The position numbers and the translations under genes are program-made. From Ischnura elegans (taxonomy: Eukaryota; Arthropoda; Insecta; Odonata; Coenagrionidae): a stretch of DNA of 64,000 bases. Positions within the stretch are counted from its first letter, which is position 1; each line of letters opens with the position of its first letter. The notes beneath the pieces were generated by a model. The model worked only from the letters and a program-made list of their open reading frames with translations, was not told where the DNA came from and did not search any database. Shown piece by piece: positions 23,430 through 37,402 of the stretch. The stretch covers positions 4,588,001 to 4,652,000 of the forward strand of contig NC_060258.1 in assembly GCF_921293095.1 (NCBI RefSeq). Direction: 5' to 3'.

Positions 23430-23600
23430 CAGTGGCATAGCGAGACGGGGAAGTCCAGGGGGTCCCGACCCCCCCAAAATATAAAATCAATTACTTTCCT
23501 TCATAAAAGGAAACAAAATATTGAAAAATCTTGAATTTATAATAGATTTCTTTGGAAAATGAACTTTTTCGATTATGCAGGCTGTTAAAATTAGTTTGAT
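23430..23600. repeat. Interspersed repeat, also near 41030-41170
   Basis: GACCCCCCCAAAATATAAAA, then TCACTT-like and AGGAAAACAAAATATCGAAAAATC-like segments, recur in the same order at both places, with the G+C-rich head next to TAGCG.G. Diverged copies with no detected terminal structure. Confidence 0.4.
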
Positions 23601-26325
23601 ACCCTCTACTTTGTACCCTGTTGTTAAACCCTTTCGAGACGGCAGAGTTTTCGTCTTAGCATCACTGCTGTACTGAGCCCCAAGAAATTCTTCATTCTCA
23701 TGGTACAAGCCATTTTTGGAGGGCATTCATTAGGAAGGGTCTTGCTGAACCTTTTTCAACCCTGCGACTCTGCATTATCTCGGACTCCTAGAGTAGTTGT
23801 GCTCCCTACTTTCCGGGTTTTCCGGAGGGTTCAAAGACAGAGTGAAGGAAGGTATTTCATAATTAAAATTAATAAGACCGGGTATACGTAGACGAGAATA
23901 AAAAGGGAAAGCTCTCCAGAAAGGAGAAAATTGTTGGGGAGGCTCTTCAGAGACAGTACCAAACCTAAGTAACAAACTCATATACAGCGCAGTATGCTAT
24001 TGCAGTCCCAAGAAAACTGATTCCTTAAGTTTTTACTGTCCATGCCAGAACCTGGAGGTGATTTCAGTCCATGAGTGTTTGAAGAAACTGGAGAGTGAAT
24101 TTTTAAATGTATCTGTTGTGCATTCTAAATCTGGAAAACTTACGAGGTTCTTTTTCAAGTTTTGTAAAATATGTTCTCAAGCCATACGTTTGCAACAATA
24201 CGTTTTTATTGCATATTGATTCCTGGGGGACAAACAAAAAGTTTTATTTACGATGAACTATTAATCGATGAGAAATGAGAACCGATAAGCAGGAAAAAAA
24301 TTATAACACTGAAGTGCAAACCCGTATACCAACCGTGCGATGCATATTTTTACACGCAAGTAAGGCTGATTATTGCACGAATTTAGAACTCCATCTTCCT
24401 CCTTCAAGAGAAAAGAGAGATTTCCTAATGTGATGATGGAATAAAAATCGCTACAACCGTGCATAATGCATTGTCCTCACTAGCATACAATTACATGAAG
24501 TGTATGCCTCAAAGTTAGTAGAGAATAGAATAATTTTTAAAACCAGGAGGGAAATAGGTTTCCCTAAAGACTTAAAGAAACACAAATGCTACGACTCAGG
24601 TAGCAGTTTTATATAATGACCATGTTGCTTTTCAATTATGTGCTTTTCGTATTTCATGACTATTCTCATCCAAATTCCTGTGAAGGGGCTACATAATAAA
24701 TGAAAAATGAAAAAATTTAGAAGGCAGAACTTTTTTCAGTATTATTCAATTTAATGGTGCAATATATTATGGAGGTATTTCCTCCAATTAATGGCCTTTT
24801 ATGCCACAACAATTTCTCGCGGGCATAAAGTCTGATTAAAGGACGAGAAAACTAAATAATATTGCTGCAGGAAAAAGCAAAGGAAGTGGAGGAAAGTGGG
24901 AGTCTGAAGAGGCCATGGAAAAGAAAAGGGAGGAGCTGAGAAGCCACAGGAAAAACAGGATCATCAAATGGGCAAATACCTCAACCAGTGTGGCCTATGA
25001 ATCAATTTAAGTTGGCCGAGTAGCATAGTACAGACAATTGAAAGTTCTCATGCATCGACAATTCATTCCCCAGATTACACAGCTTGTTTGAAAGCTCTTG
25101 GAACCTAGCTATGTGGAAAGAAGGACTCAGAAAGAGAGCAGAGTAAGTTTGAGGGAGGAAAGCGTACCTCGACTATTACTAATTGGAAGAGGGAATAATG
25201 GTTGTCAGGGTAGCCGAAAATAGCTTTTTGGAGACAAAAATTCCAACCAAGCATAAAGACAGAACCCCAACCTACCGTCCAGGCTACTTCGTTTTAAAAG
25301 AACTTAAATCTATTTATCTAGCTCTTATATTATTCAAGCGTTGAGAACAACATTTCTTTCTTCCTTTCCAAAATCCTATTACACACAAAATCTTAGCCTT
25401 TTAACTTCGGACTCAATGTCTCCGTTCTATCCAATCCACTTGAATAGGTTCTTGGCAACAAAATACATGGGGCAAAAGTTATTAAGCAACATAAATAAAG
25501 TTCAAAGGGCATTTCCAAACAATTGCCAAGTTAAATAGACTACTAGACAGAAACAAATGCAAGAAGAGCAATAGGAACGTTTAGCACTTGCAATGCTCAT
25601 ACTTGATCATATGGGTAGATGCGTAAAAATCTTCCTTCAGGAGGAACCGGAGAAACTTTCCTCAGACAGGATGTATGTTTAAAATATTTGCTTTGGAAAT
25701 GAGTTCCCTATACTTTGATGCCACCTACACAATGTTATCACTCCCACTTGGATAAATCTTGGCAACGTAGTGAACAATTCGAAGCAAGGGTTAACATGTT
25801 ACATGAATGTCAATTTAGTAAAAAAAAGTAAAGCGCCTGAAATCAACATATCTGAAGAAGATGGTACACATTACAAACAATGGAGAAAATGGGAGACTAG
25901 AAAAACATTGTAAAGATTGCTGTTTCTGAGTCTTTAACCCTGGTCTTTCAAAATTTAAACGTGATATTCTACCACTTGGCCAAATCGACCTTGAAAGCAA
26001 AATTCTTTATTTAAATTCAACGTGACCATATTTTTCATTTTTTAAATGCTTATTACTCTCTACCCCAGGCATAAATAGTCAACACTCTTCAACAGTATTG
26101 CTATCTAAGTATCTACTTTCAAATAAAAAGGTTTTATCTTCTCTCTTGACATCACTTGTGAATAGTATCCCTGTCAGCCACTCCCGCCCCATTATCCTTG
26201 TGAAAATAAGGAACTACGCAATAGACTTCAAACCACTCTTTGTGGTAAAGAAAAGCTATAATATAATTATGACATTTAAACAATGCACAATGCATTTTTT
26301 ACCATTGCTAATTCAATGAACTTGA
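23600..26325. other. AT-rich non-coding stretch
   Basis: No convincing coding frame, RNA gene or element end. TTAAACCCTTTCGAGACGGC near 23624 looks like a piggyBac-type end, but no partner was found. Confidence 0.35.
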
Positions 26326-26329
26326 AAAA

Positions 26330-29300
26330 GAGAAGGAACGAGGCCATTCACAAACTAAAACGTTCATCAGTCAACATCAACGCACTCATGCATTTCCAAT
26401 GCCAAAAATCAAGCCAACACGTAGGTAAGACTTAATATTTAAATAAAAACCAAGGCAATACTATAAGTGCAATTAGACAGTGCCATACACTGCAACACAA
26501 AAACCATATTCATAATAAATTGATAACGATACTCACATGGAGATTGTAATTATGAAGGTAAAATAATCATCAGCCAACTATTTATACAAAACCACTTTCA
26601 AATGTAAAACTCATTTCTATTACTTTCACCTCCCACATGAATTCAAAACTATCTATATAGGAGGACACAAAAATCCACATCACACTCGTCACAAGAGCTT
26701 CCATTAGTCCATCAAACTTCTCAATGAACATTATATAGATGGGAGAAATTTCCCACTGAGCTAATCAACTGCCTGTAACACGCACCATTATTCTTATAAA
26801 CAATATCGCAACATTACATTAGAATTCCAACCTGCCACTGTGATTAGTCAAAGCTCCAATGCCATTGGGGTATTTAAATATACTAGATTTTGGATGCATA
26901 TTTTCCATTGTTATTCCAATGAATTTGGCCAAGAAAGAGTGAGAAAAGAAGCCATCCACATTAAAAAATCAACATATCAAAATTATTATTCTCTAACATT
27001 TACCCCGATGAACATAATAGGCACCGATCTAGTAATACTTACTATTTAAATAAAAACAAAGACGTATAATGAGTGCTGATAAACAGTTCCATACCTTATA
27101 ACACAAAAACCATACTCATAATAAATTGATAATGATACTAACTTGGAGATTGTGGAGGTTCAGTCCTGGGAAGCAAGGTTAAAGCAGGATGGGATGGCTA
27201 GAAAACCACAGCTCAATCACCACGACAGAATCCTGAAAAGAATAGAAAGCAACCTTGTACTAATAAAACGCAGTATATTAAAACAAATACATGGGCATTA
27301 CCTTTCCTGACCATACAAAAGCAGTACATACAGCTACAACTGTGTAATATGTTGACATCCTAGGGTGAGAAAAGTAAGGTAAGGTAAGATGAAATCTAGA
27401 CAACAATGTCACATTGGCAGACAAATGGTCATTGCAGTAATAATTCAAAGCAAAAACGTTTGGATTATTGAGTAACAAATTTGATCTCAGCAAATCCACC
27501 CTAATCATAAATGGCTAACACCACAGGCAATAGACAATACCTAATTTTGAATCTACACAGAACACTTACAGCAAATCACTGAGCAATATTGGCATATCTA
27601 TTTAAAACATTTTCATGTTATCACAGAAGTCTAATATGCCAACATAAAATGATAGCTGATTGATGGTACACATGACAACCTACTCGTGACTTCCAATACT
27701 TCATTATAATACGAAAACTTTCGCCCCATCAAGAAGTCATCATAGCACATGTTACATGTAAACCAAAGTACTGACATAAAACTAGCCAAAATCATTAAAA
27801 TCCTCAATTAAAAACAAACAAATGAAGACATGACTAAATAGCACAACGGCAAAGTATAATATACTGTATTTGAATGAATGAAGTCCCACCTTTTTTTTCC
27901 AAAAATACCCATGGTAAAAGTGAAGGGGGGACTATATTCAAACCAATTCTTTTCATTTTTTCCTGAAACTCAAGCCTCAAAATTAGGGGGGGTGACTATA
28001 TTCAGAGAAATAGAGTAAGAAGGACTATTAAATATCATTATTACCTTCCAACGTTAACTATGTATGCTGAAGTTCGGCAAACCACAAGATAATACATTTC
28101 GGGCAAAAATGATGGCCATGGCATATATAAAATATAAATCTCAGCACAGGACGAAGATCAAAGTAGACATAAAAGGAATCACTACCCAAAAAAATGCTTT
28201 TTATAAAACCGCTAACACACAGGAACGGCTGATAATAAATTGCCATGGATCAAACTTTATAGGTTATCCTATTGTACGAAACAAACAGTTGTCAGTGCAT
28301 GCAGAAGATCACATTAATTCCACTACAAAACAGTTAAACACTCACCTTAGTATTTTCCAAAAGAAAACTGAGAAAATATTTTTTTATACTTATCAAAACA
28401 GATTTTTAACTCACATATAACACTAAATGACATACTTAGACTTTGTACACGCTTCCTTACACACAAATTAAACCACAAGCCCCTGAAAATCTAACAAGTA
28501 TTCTGATATATTAAATGTCATATCTCAATATTGAAAATTGCAGCACAGCACTTACATTTAAGTATTTAGGGAACAGAATTTTATAGCACTAATAATCCAT
28601 TAGTAATGGAATTTTAATATGAACCCTTGTAGAGTATAGAATGACTGATATCTTTGGCTTCAATAATACTGAAATTTCTGCTTTCCACATTAATAACCAA
28701 AAAATTTAAGAAATGAGAGATATCTCTAAAATCGAAATAATCGGATTAAAGACCAAATATTGACAATCATATAGGGTTTAGTTAATTCAATAACATCTAA
28801 TTGATGGAAATTGCCATATTGCACTACAATGATCACAAACATAAATTAAATCTGTTCAAACTAAGTACATATACAGTTCTTGCCTCAACTTCAGCATTTA
28901 TGAAAAATGGAATTATTTTCATATTTTTAATGTCCCTCCCATAAAAGACATTTTACCATTCTTTCTTACCTCCATGTGTGCATTTATTTAAACCATTTTC
29001 ATCCATAGCCATTATTACAATATAAAAATTAAATCAAAATGTTAGCAAACAATTATGCATTTGAACTCCAAGCCTGAATTCCAACCATCAATTAAAAGTG
29101 AGGTAAAGAGTATCAATTCAATTACATACATAATAAATAACAACTGATGTATATCATATATCCTCAACCACTGTGAAAATTTTTATAAACGTCTACCGTT
29201 TTCACATCCCACAAATGAATTTAATTGTAACTGGTTTGTTTGCGACAAATTATCTACATCAAACTTCTTACAAGTGGCTTCAAATGTTGCATCACACTCT

Positions 29301-31400
29301 TGAATGGCTGATATACAGATGAGAAAAATTTCCAATGAGATCCTCAACTGTCTGTCACAAGCCACATAATACGAGAGAACACAATTGAAACCAACTTCCA
29401 ACCTGCCAACCTGATAAGTGACAGCAATAACATTTTTTTAGATGTGTATAATAAAATTAGATTTTGGACGCATTTATTCTCATTAATAAATCAGTTAACA
29501 TAACCAAGAGAGAAAAAAAGAAGCAATTGACACCAAAACATTCACAAGGCAACATCAACATACTGCAACATTTCCCCCATCAAACGTTAAGGGCGCCAAG
29601 TAGGTAAGATGTTCTATTTCTACATAGAAACTAAGGCGAAAAAATCAACCTATTGCATACACTGTGACACAAAAAAAAACAAATTCATAAGAAATTGATA
29701 AGGATACCCACTTGGAGATTGTAGAGGTTCAGTTCAGGGAAGCTAAGTTAAAGCAGAATGGAATGGCTAGATAGCCACAGCTCAATCACCAGGACAGAAT
29801 CCTTAAAAGGAAGGAAGGCCACCGTATATTAATGAAATGGTGTATCAAAAAACATTCACAAAGGCTGCAGATACGTCTGAGTAATGTGCTCTCGTCCAAT
29901 GGTAGGACAAATTGTAACGTTGAATTAAACCATAAAGTACAATTTCATCAAGGCACAAGAAGGTTTGGATCATTATGGAACGAATTTAACTTGTGTGCAG
30001 CTATGATCAAAAACGGGTTATACTCACGCCGTTGGAAAGAGATAATGCCATTTTTCGAATCTAAGTTAATTACGGCACAATATGGAAGACAAAATTTAAA
30101 GCGTTTCCATATTATCACAGAGGAGACAAAATTGCCAACATGAAATAATAGCAGATTGATGATACACACGATTACCTACTTATAAAGTCATATAATTTCA
30201 TTATGATACTAAAACTTTTACCCCATCAATAAATTATTGTAGCACACGGTACATTAAAACTACAATACTGTCTTCATACTGGAGAAAATCGATTGAAACA
30301 GTTGGCAAAAATAGGCTGAAATGATGGCACAACTAAATAGCACCAGTGGCATAAGTATAACAAACGTAATAAAATCATGAAATATAAAAATCTAGACTTC
30401 CAGAATTAATTACGCCTAGGTGTTGAAAACCAAAAGATTATATATTATGGAAGAAATATGGTCCACCAAGAGATAAAATGTACTGAGGGAAACAGTAACA
30501 ATCATAAATGCACTTCCTTTCCAAATACAAACATAAAATATCCGCATTCCATTTGTTGGAAACCATAAAGTTGAACAGCTGTCAAATATTAACTAGACTG
30601 AACTGAGAAACATCAACTGAATACGTTGGAACTACAGCAGACAGATCCTTACCACATCAAAACAACCCACCAAATACGATAATATTCGTCATTGAAGGCC
30701 AATAATAGTAGCCCTCAGGGAGAAGATTAATGACTCAACACAAAATATCTAATCAATGGCAAGAATATGTTTGTTCACCACTCCTGGAAGCCTTTAAGTT
30801 CATGCACAAGCAAATAACAGAAACACTCCTTACATGGGTTACACAAACGAGCAATCTACAAGGAATTCTTTGTCCCATTACTTATTTCGCATATCTCGAA
30901 CTAACTTTGTGACTACTTACGGGCAACTACACACAAAAAATAGATTAAAATTTCGTAACTATTCCCAGCAAGACATTTTACAAACAATTAATAAACTCCT
31001 GTATGAGTTATGGTTGATTAACGCATTGAATTACGCAATACCAATTTCAAGAATTATTCATTAGGTACTAACATTAACCCGTACCTGTTAATGCACTTTG
31101 TAAGGAGAACCTTATAAGACGACGACAAATTTTAAATGCAACAATCCTTTGATGTTGCAGGAAAAGTAGTACATATAGAATCGAGGATGTTTATCCTGCT
31201 AAATATTATATCAAACTTCTTAGATATTATGAGACTAACGGAAACAATTTTCATTATTTCGTCATTGAAATACGAATGAATAGCTGATAATACATCATCA
31301 CGAACAAAAATTTAAGGGTTATATTAGCGTACGAAACAAATAGTTGTCTTGAGTATGCTAGAGATCACAATAATTGCACGAGAAAAGAGCAAAATACGCA
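26330..31400. repeat. Diverged direct duplication, about 2.5-3 kb offset
   Basis: Segments repeat in order and in the same orientation: 27128-27270 with 29693-29840 (TTGGAGATTGT, AGCCACAGCTCAATCACCA), about 27600-27690 with about 30100-30190 (TATCACAGA, TGATAC.CA), and about 28256-28310 with 31313-31370 (GTACGAAACAAA, AGTTGTC). A shorter third copy of the first segment starts near 26500. No gene is seen; the region could be an intron. Confidence 0.5.
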
Positions 31401-32439
31401 CCTCAGTATTAACGCCATACCCACATGACCAAATCTTATAACAATTTCCTACACTCGGAACATGGCACACAGTATTAAGGAAGGTTCCCAAGACTCCGGT
31501 AAAGTGTTAATTAGTAGTGTTCTGCGTCATTCCTAAAATACTAATTTGCACTCTAGGAAATTTTTAATTAGTACTCTAGCAAAAACATCGCAATCATCGC
31601 TCTCACTGAAGAGTAGAAACAAGCTCGATTGACAAAATTTGGCGCCGTGACGCCGTGTTGATAAACAAATGCAACTACATACATAGACGCGGATGTTTTC
31701 CCTCGCTGGTACAACACTACATAGAAATTAAACCAAGGCATAAAAGTATTACAAAAAAGCCGGCGAATAGCTAACACCAACATAAATCGACACCGAAAAG
31801 TAATAGTGACATGCGTTATTCATTTCGAGCCTTTGAATTATATTTAAGCACCATATCCACCATTTAGTACTTACGGCTACCCACTATTGAAAATTAACCA
31901 TTTCACTTCTGATATTCATTAACGCAGAACTCAGGCCTATGTACAAATAAATATCACATGAATCATGAACATTCAAATAGTTAATAAAATAATTGTGGCG
32001 TATTTCCAATGATTAGGAAACTACAAAACGAATGATCTAGCCGAAGAAATTGTGAGTTATGTATCAAACGACAGTACCTGATCCATCTGGCTTTAAAAAA
32101 ACAGAAGCACACGTTATACATTTCGTAGACTCAGGCCCTTGCTATGTAAGTACTCATGCACAGGATAGAATTCAAAGGTGTAATCAAGTACGCAGTAAAT
32201 GCACACGAAGCCATAACACAATCAAACATAAATGAAAAAAGAGATAATTTAGCAAACAAAAAGCAACTTCTCCCATTGCGGACAAAAAATCATTTGGAGC
32301 AAGTACCCGGGCAGAGCACAATCATTCTAACTCTCCTGGAGCAGGAGTAGTGGCGCCAAAAACTTAGTTATATGACCTCTGATTAAAACTTCACTCCATC
32401 AAAACAGTAACATACATATGATTACTTGAACTTACTCAG
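31400..32439. other. Non-coding stretch
   Basis: No gene, RNA gene or repeat boundary recognised. Slightly more CpG toward 31640-31700. Confidence 0.35.
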
Positions 32440-32560
32440 GTTGGAATGCACACTCCCAGAAGCCCTGATTGCGATGGAAGATGAAGAGCCCAGCAAGAGG
32501 AATGCTATTAAAACTTCAGAAGAAGACGGCTCTTTCGAAGATGACAACGCGAGCGATTAG
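32440..32560 (+). CDS. Candidate terminal exon of an unknown host gene
   Basis: On the plus strand an AG acceptor (TTACTCAG) is followed by 40 codons ending in TAG; the peptide contains TLPEALIAMEDEEPSKRNAI and an acidic-serine tail (SFEDDNASD), the composition of a real C-terminus. Against it, the pyrimidine tract is weak, and the same junction read on the minus strand is a good donor (CCTGA/GTAAGT), so this could instead be a first exon of a minus-strand gene reaching into 26-32 kb. No homology recognised. Confidence 0.22.
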
Positions 32561-33188
32561 CAGGAAATGAGCTAATTTTGGCGCTAGCGCGCTAGTCAGG
32601 ACAAGTTTCAAGAAGATTCCACTAGATAGCGGGCGAATTCAAATTTCCCCCACCTCGGCTTAGCTCACCCTCCCACAGGCCTACGACTTCGCTTCTGCCC
32701 CCCCTCAGAAAGAAATCTTGGATCCACCCCTGGCCATGGACGTCACCATTATTTCAGATGGGAGTTCAATCAATTTATGTTCGAAGTCCACACACTTCCA
32801 AAAATAGAGCAGTAATTAGTGGCATCGCAAAATTAACGAAAGAAATTTTTTTTAGATAGTTAAAATCTTTTCATACAGTTCCCAGCGCCTAATACGTGAA
32901 CTAATTCACCAAATTCGAAGCCTATCCCCACCCCTTCTTCATGAATACCTCCCCCCTCCTCTGTCGAAACCAAGTCCCTCTCCGTCTTCGTTGGGATGAC
33001 TCAGTCAGGGTCACGAGCATCTTCCCACCCTTCCACGCCATCCCCACTCCATTGGATCGGAGCGTGGGAACGGCGACGACGCAGTTTCTCACAAAAGCGG
33101 TCTCTTTGCTGCAAGCGGGGCCAGCAAACGCGAACCACTCCTTCTCCTTACATTCTTGCCTCCCCTCTCACAATCTTAGTTCTTCTCT

Positions 33189-33424
33189 AAAGGCCGTTTC
33201 ACACGGTACACGGAATTGCGCAGGTTAGAGCTGCATTAATTTCTAAAATGGCGTGGAATTGCGCGAACGCATGAACGAAATTAAAACAGGGGCTATTTTG
33301 CCGTCTCGCATCCACGCATTCTCGCATGTGTTCTAGCAATTCACCGCTTTACACGACGCAATTTTGATTGCGCCTTCACACGTACGTCGGACTGCGCAAT
33401 TCCGTGTACCGTGTAAAACGGCCT
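33189..33424. mobile_element. Harbinger-type MITE, 236 bp
   Basis: The ends AGGCCGTTTCACACGGTACA and the complement AGGCCGTTTTACACGGTACA are flanked by TAA on both sides (33186-33188 and 33425-33427), the TWA duplication of PIF/Harbinger. GGAATTGCGCAG follows at both ends. No protein. Confidence 0.65.
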
Positions 33425-33938
33425 TAAGATTTGGGCTTAATGAATCAAATCAATTGGGTGATTCGGTTCATCTACATCTACATCTACAAATTACCCTGCG
33501 AGCCACCTCTAGGGTGTTTGGCAGGGGGTGATCAATAGTGATGGGTCGTTCGTGATCGATTCGTTCAAAATGATTGAATCACCAACTGAATCAAATGACT
33601 CATGATTCATTGCGCAAAAAAGTCGATCATCAATCATCAATCAGTCCGACTTCCGGTTTATTAGGTGTAAGTCAATCATCAATCAGCCAGACTTCCTGCT
33701 TATTCAGTGCAATTCAGTGATCGATCCTGAGTATTTCTTGTGTGAATAGGTCTACCGTTGTGCTTTTATAAAATTGGTTGTGTTTATCCCGAATAATTCC
33801 AGATGATCGCTTTTTTCACCCAATTTCCTACAGTTGTAAGCTCCGCGCTGTGGTAGCAGCGACTTTGTTGAAAATCAACCAATTTTCAAAGAAATTATTA
33901 TTTTTTGGAAATATGCACGTGCACAAATATACGTATAT

Positions 33939-33976
33939 AACAGAATACCTTTATGGTACCATAAAGGTATTCTGTT
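33939..33976. repeat. Perfect 38-bp palindrome in the hAT element
   Basis: AACAGAATACCTTTATGG is followed directly by its reverse complement across a TACC/GGTA-type centre, with no spacer. It lies about 400 bp inside the hAT left end. Confidence 0.6.
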
Positions 33977-34629
33977 AAGTTTTTCTAGAACTCCATGGAT
34001 GTTAAGATTCAGTTTTTCATTTGCATCGTATTTTAATCCTCAAAATCAACTTGTATAACTCATTATTATGAGGGTGTAAACAAGGCGATAATCTCAAAAA
34101 ATGTTACATGTGAATGTTATGTTTACATAATTGAAATTGAAGGTACAAAAGTACAGTTGGCTGCATATTTAGGGTGGGTAATGATATAGCCTTATAAGAA
34201 CATCTCAATCAAGAACGCAAAAGTTGATTTTGCAGTATTTATGCGACTTTAATGGTGGTAAATTACTCGCATACCTTCTAATTAGAATAAATCATAGAAT
34301 AAGGTATTATCACAGAGTGTCCCAACTCTCTGATGTATGACTGAAGGGCTTTACAGTCACAAAGGAATTAGCAATATCGTATATTAAATAACAAAATCAA
34401 AAATGTTGCTCATGACTAGTTTATTCCTTCTGCATGTGCCAAATAAATATAAATTGCACTTTATTATAAAAAAATAAGGAATGCATCTTGCAAAAATAAT
34501 AAGGCTATAAAAGTAAAAGTGCATGTCATCCCTTCAGTAATAACATCTGCAATATGACATATATGTTCTTCCCTGGCATATTACATATTAAAAATAACAA
34601 ATCTAGCAATATTAGGTAGAGGCACAAAA

Positions 34630-36510
34630 TCATTGCAAATTGGCGTTGAGGAACATGATTTCTGATACCCTCTTTGAGGATAATCTGTTTCGCTTTTCTG
34701 AAAGAATCTGCCCGCTTTTAGAAAATATTCTTTCACACGGTACAGAAGTGGCTGGTATGGCAAGCCGACTATACATTATATCAAAAAGATGTGGATATAA
34801 AGTTTTGCGGTCCACCCACCATGCCAGAGGATTTTCTGTTCTCTTAATGATATCTTCTCGCATGTATTTCTCAAATTCAATTATTCCAGCTGCAGTGCTG
34901 TTTCGAGTAAGAAAAAATTCTTCCATTGTGTTGTCAAAATCCTCCCATATGGAAGAAGTTGATGGTTCCACAGAGGAGGTGGAATTCAATCGAGGCTCTT
35001 CTGGGGCGTTAGAGCAAGCTTGCAGCGTGGACAGCCTCTGTTGAATTGCTCTTGTTGTATTTTTCAATGCAACCTCATTTGTGAATCCATGTTTCTTGAA
35101 TCGTGGATCCAGAAGCGTGCTTTCTGAGAGGATAGGGTTTGCCTCTATTTCTGCAAATCTTATTTTCATTTGATCAGATATTTTTGTTGCCATTTTTTTT
35201 ATGCCTTCAGGCAAGTTTGCCTCACTATTTATTCTCTCTACATGCTTTTGCAGAGCTTTACTCACTAGTATAACTTTTGATATTGTCACTTTGTTTTCAC
35301 TACTTAATTCTACTGTCACTTCATAGAAAAGCCTTAATAGCTCACAGGCTTTTGTGAGTACAAACCACTCTTCCTCAGTCACTGGTTCAATGTCTGTAGT
35401 GAACAAGGCCATTGTGGACAGCACAGGTTACCTAAGTGCAATCATTCTTTGGAACATATCATAGGTTGAGTTCCACCTTGTGGGGACCTCCTGTTTTAAT
35501 TTTAATTCGCTCACCCCAGATTGCTTCTGGAGAGCTCTTAACTTAGCAGTAGCATCTGGCCTACGCTTAAAAAATTCAACTATCTGCTTCACCTTAATTT
35601 GTAGTGCAGAAATTTCCTGCACACCTGCTTTAACAATTAAATTGATGGTGTGGGCAAAGCAAGGTATGTGTCTCCAATGACACTTTTTAATAGCAGCCTT
35701 TATATTTGCTGCGTTGTCACTCACTACCACAGATATTTTTCCAACTACTTCCCACTCCGTGGCTATTCTTATTATTTCAGCAGCCAAATTTTCACTCGTG
35801 TGCTTTCCTGTTAGTTCAAAACAATCTAATAAGTAGGACTTCAGGTCACAGCCGACCTGAAAATGGACTGTCACAGCGAGAAAGCTGTCATTGTTGATTG
35901 AGGTCCAGGCATCAGTTGTAATTGACACTGAATGAACTGATCGTAATGTATTCAGTACCATTTCCTTAGTGCTTAGATACAGCTGTGGCACAAGGGTGGA
36001 AGATACAGTTTTCCTGCTGGGCAACTTATAATTAGGGTTCAATAGGTATACAAAATTTTTAAATTCTTTATCCTCCACTAGTGACAGAGGATGGTATTCT
36101 TTTGCTATCATTTTTATGAGTTGATGGTCTAACTGTTTATGTCTCTGCTGGGAAATCGGTTTATTTATATAATTGGTAATTCGTGGCTGATTAGTAGCAG
36201 CTCTCAACACCATTGGAATGACACCCGGAGCTTGGTCAGGTGTAACGTCAGGGCACGGAGGTACAGAGGAGGAAGAATCTTGTGAATTACGAAGGGCTGA
36301 GATATCTATAAGTTCCTCTCTGTTGATCTCAGGAGGGATATCTTGGCGACTTAATTGGGACCCTGGATGCTTAAATTTAAGGTGCCTTCTTAAATTACTA
36401 GTAGCACCTCCTAGGAAAGACATTACTTGACCACATAACCCACATTTTGCCTTTCCTGATCCCATGTCAGTGAACGATGTCCACAGCAAGCTTCGCTTTC
36501 GCTTCTCCAT
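34630..36510 (-). pseudogene. hAT transposase with BED finger, one in-frame stop
   Basis: Two adjacent frames in the same phase: 36510-35428 (360 aa) and the continuation to 34630. The N-terminus is a BED zinc finger with C23, C26, H43 and H48 (KAKCGLCG, then LRRHLKFKH). RNase-H-like core marks follow: SITTDAWTS (first D), VVVSDNAANIKAAI (second D), CFAHTINLIVKAG, and PTRWNSTYDMFQRM. The C-terminal dimerisation block is NPLAWWVDRKTLYPHL with IPATSVPCERIFSKSGQIL. A single TAA at 35428-35430 lies after MIALR; everything else is open over 627 codons, so the copy was lost recently or the stop is an assembly error. Closest in style to the Ac/ZBED1 group. Confidence 0.85.
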
Positions 36511-37041
36511 GGTCCTTTGAAATGAGATTTAAATGTAAGGACATATAATAGATAGTTTATGCATGTAACTTTCTATGACAATGAGTACAGTAATATATAT
36601 GATACACCTACATGATGTATATCTTATACTTTGTGGTATTAGTAATTGAAGAGCGAAATCAAAAATAAATGAGAAAGGATGAACTGGATTTGGTGTTCAA
36701 AATACAAAATCGCAGTTCTTTTCCTTCTGACATGCTATTACAAAAGCATGTACGCATTTTTTTCATAAAATTAATTACCTCAAAATTCGTAAACCTTCCC
36801 GGGAAATATAAATTCAAAAAAAATTCTGCGTATCTGCAGTACCAATTCGCTACCACCACTCAACCACAGGTTATTAATAATTTCAAATTATCTGTTGACT
36901 GCAGTCTCTGTGGTACGTTAATTGCAATCAATTTCTGTCACATCTCGATCATAATTTGCTAAAACTATGTGATTCATTTCAATCGATAGGTCACCGTCAA
37001 TCAATGATCGGTGTTGATTGGCTAACCGGTTTCATTGGATT

Positions 37042-37098
37042 GGAACTGACGCAAATCCCTGATTGAATTCAAGATTCAATCAGGGATTTGAGTCAGTT
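37042..37098. repeat. Hairpin near the hAT right end
   Basis: GGAACTGACGCAAATCCCTG on the left pairs with CAGGGATTTGAGTCAGTTCC on the right, with a short centre; one or two mismatches. It sits about 120 bp inside the right terminus of the hAT element. Confidence 0.55.
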
Positions 37099-37402
37099 CC
37101 ATCAAGTCAATCAAAATGATTGATGATCGAAATGATTGAATCAGTTGATGGAATCACCCAAGTGACTTGAATCATAAAGATCGAATCTTTGAAAAGAATG
37201 ACTTTGCCCATCTCTAGTGATCAATCACCAGCATGCAGCATGCATTTGGACTCCCACATGCACACCACACCGTCCAAGAAACGTCCCGTATAATAACAAA
37301 CTATACTACTATATGCTGTTAGAAATAGAATATAGAATAGAAATTCAGAAACATGCAGTAAGTTTTACATAGGTTAGTAGGCTACACTACAAGTCATGCA
37401 AT

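Larger units (their letters stand above)
33536..37216 (-). mobile_element. hAT transposon, 3,681 bp, inserted in the LINE tail
   Basis: The 8-mer GTGATCAA flanks both ends (33528-33535 and 37217-37224). Terminal sequences TAGTGATGGG and the complement of the right end TAGAGATGGG differ at one base in ten. The uninterrupted LINE tail at about 57255 shows the empty site. Both ends carry many GATTGAT/ATCAATCA words, likely subterminal binding repeats. It encodes one transposase. Confidence 0.85.
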
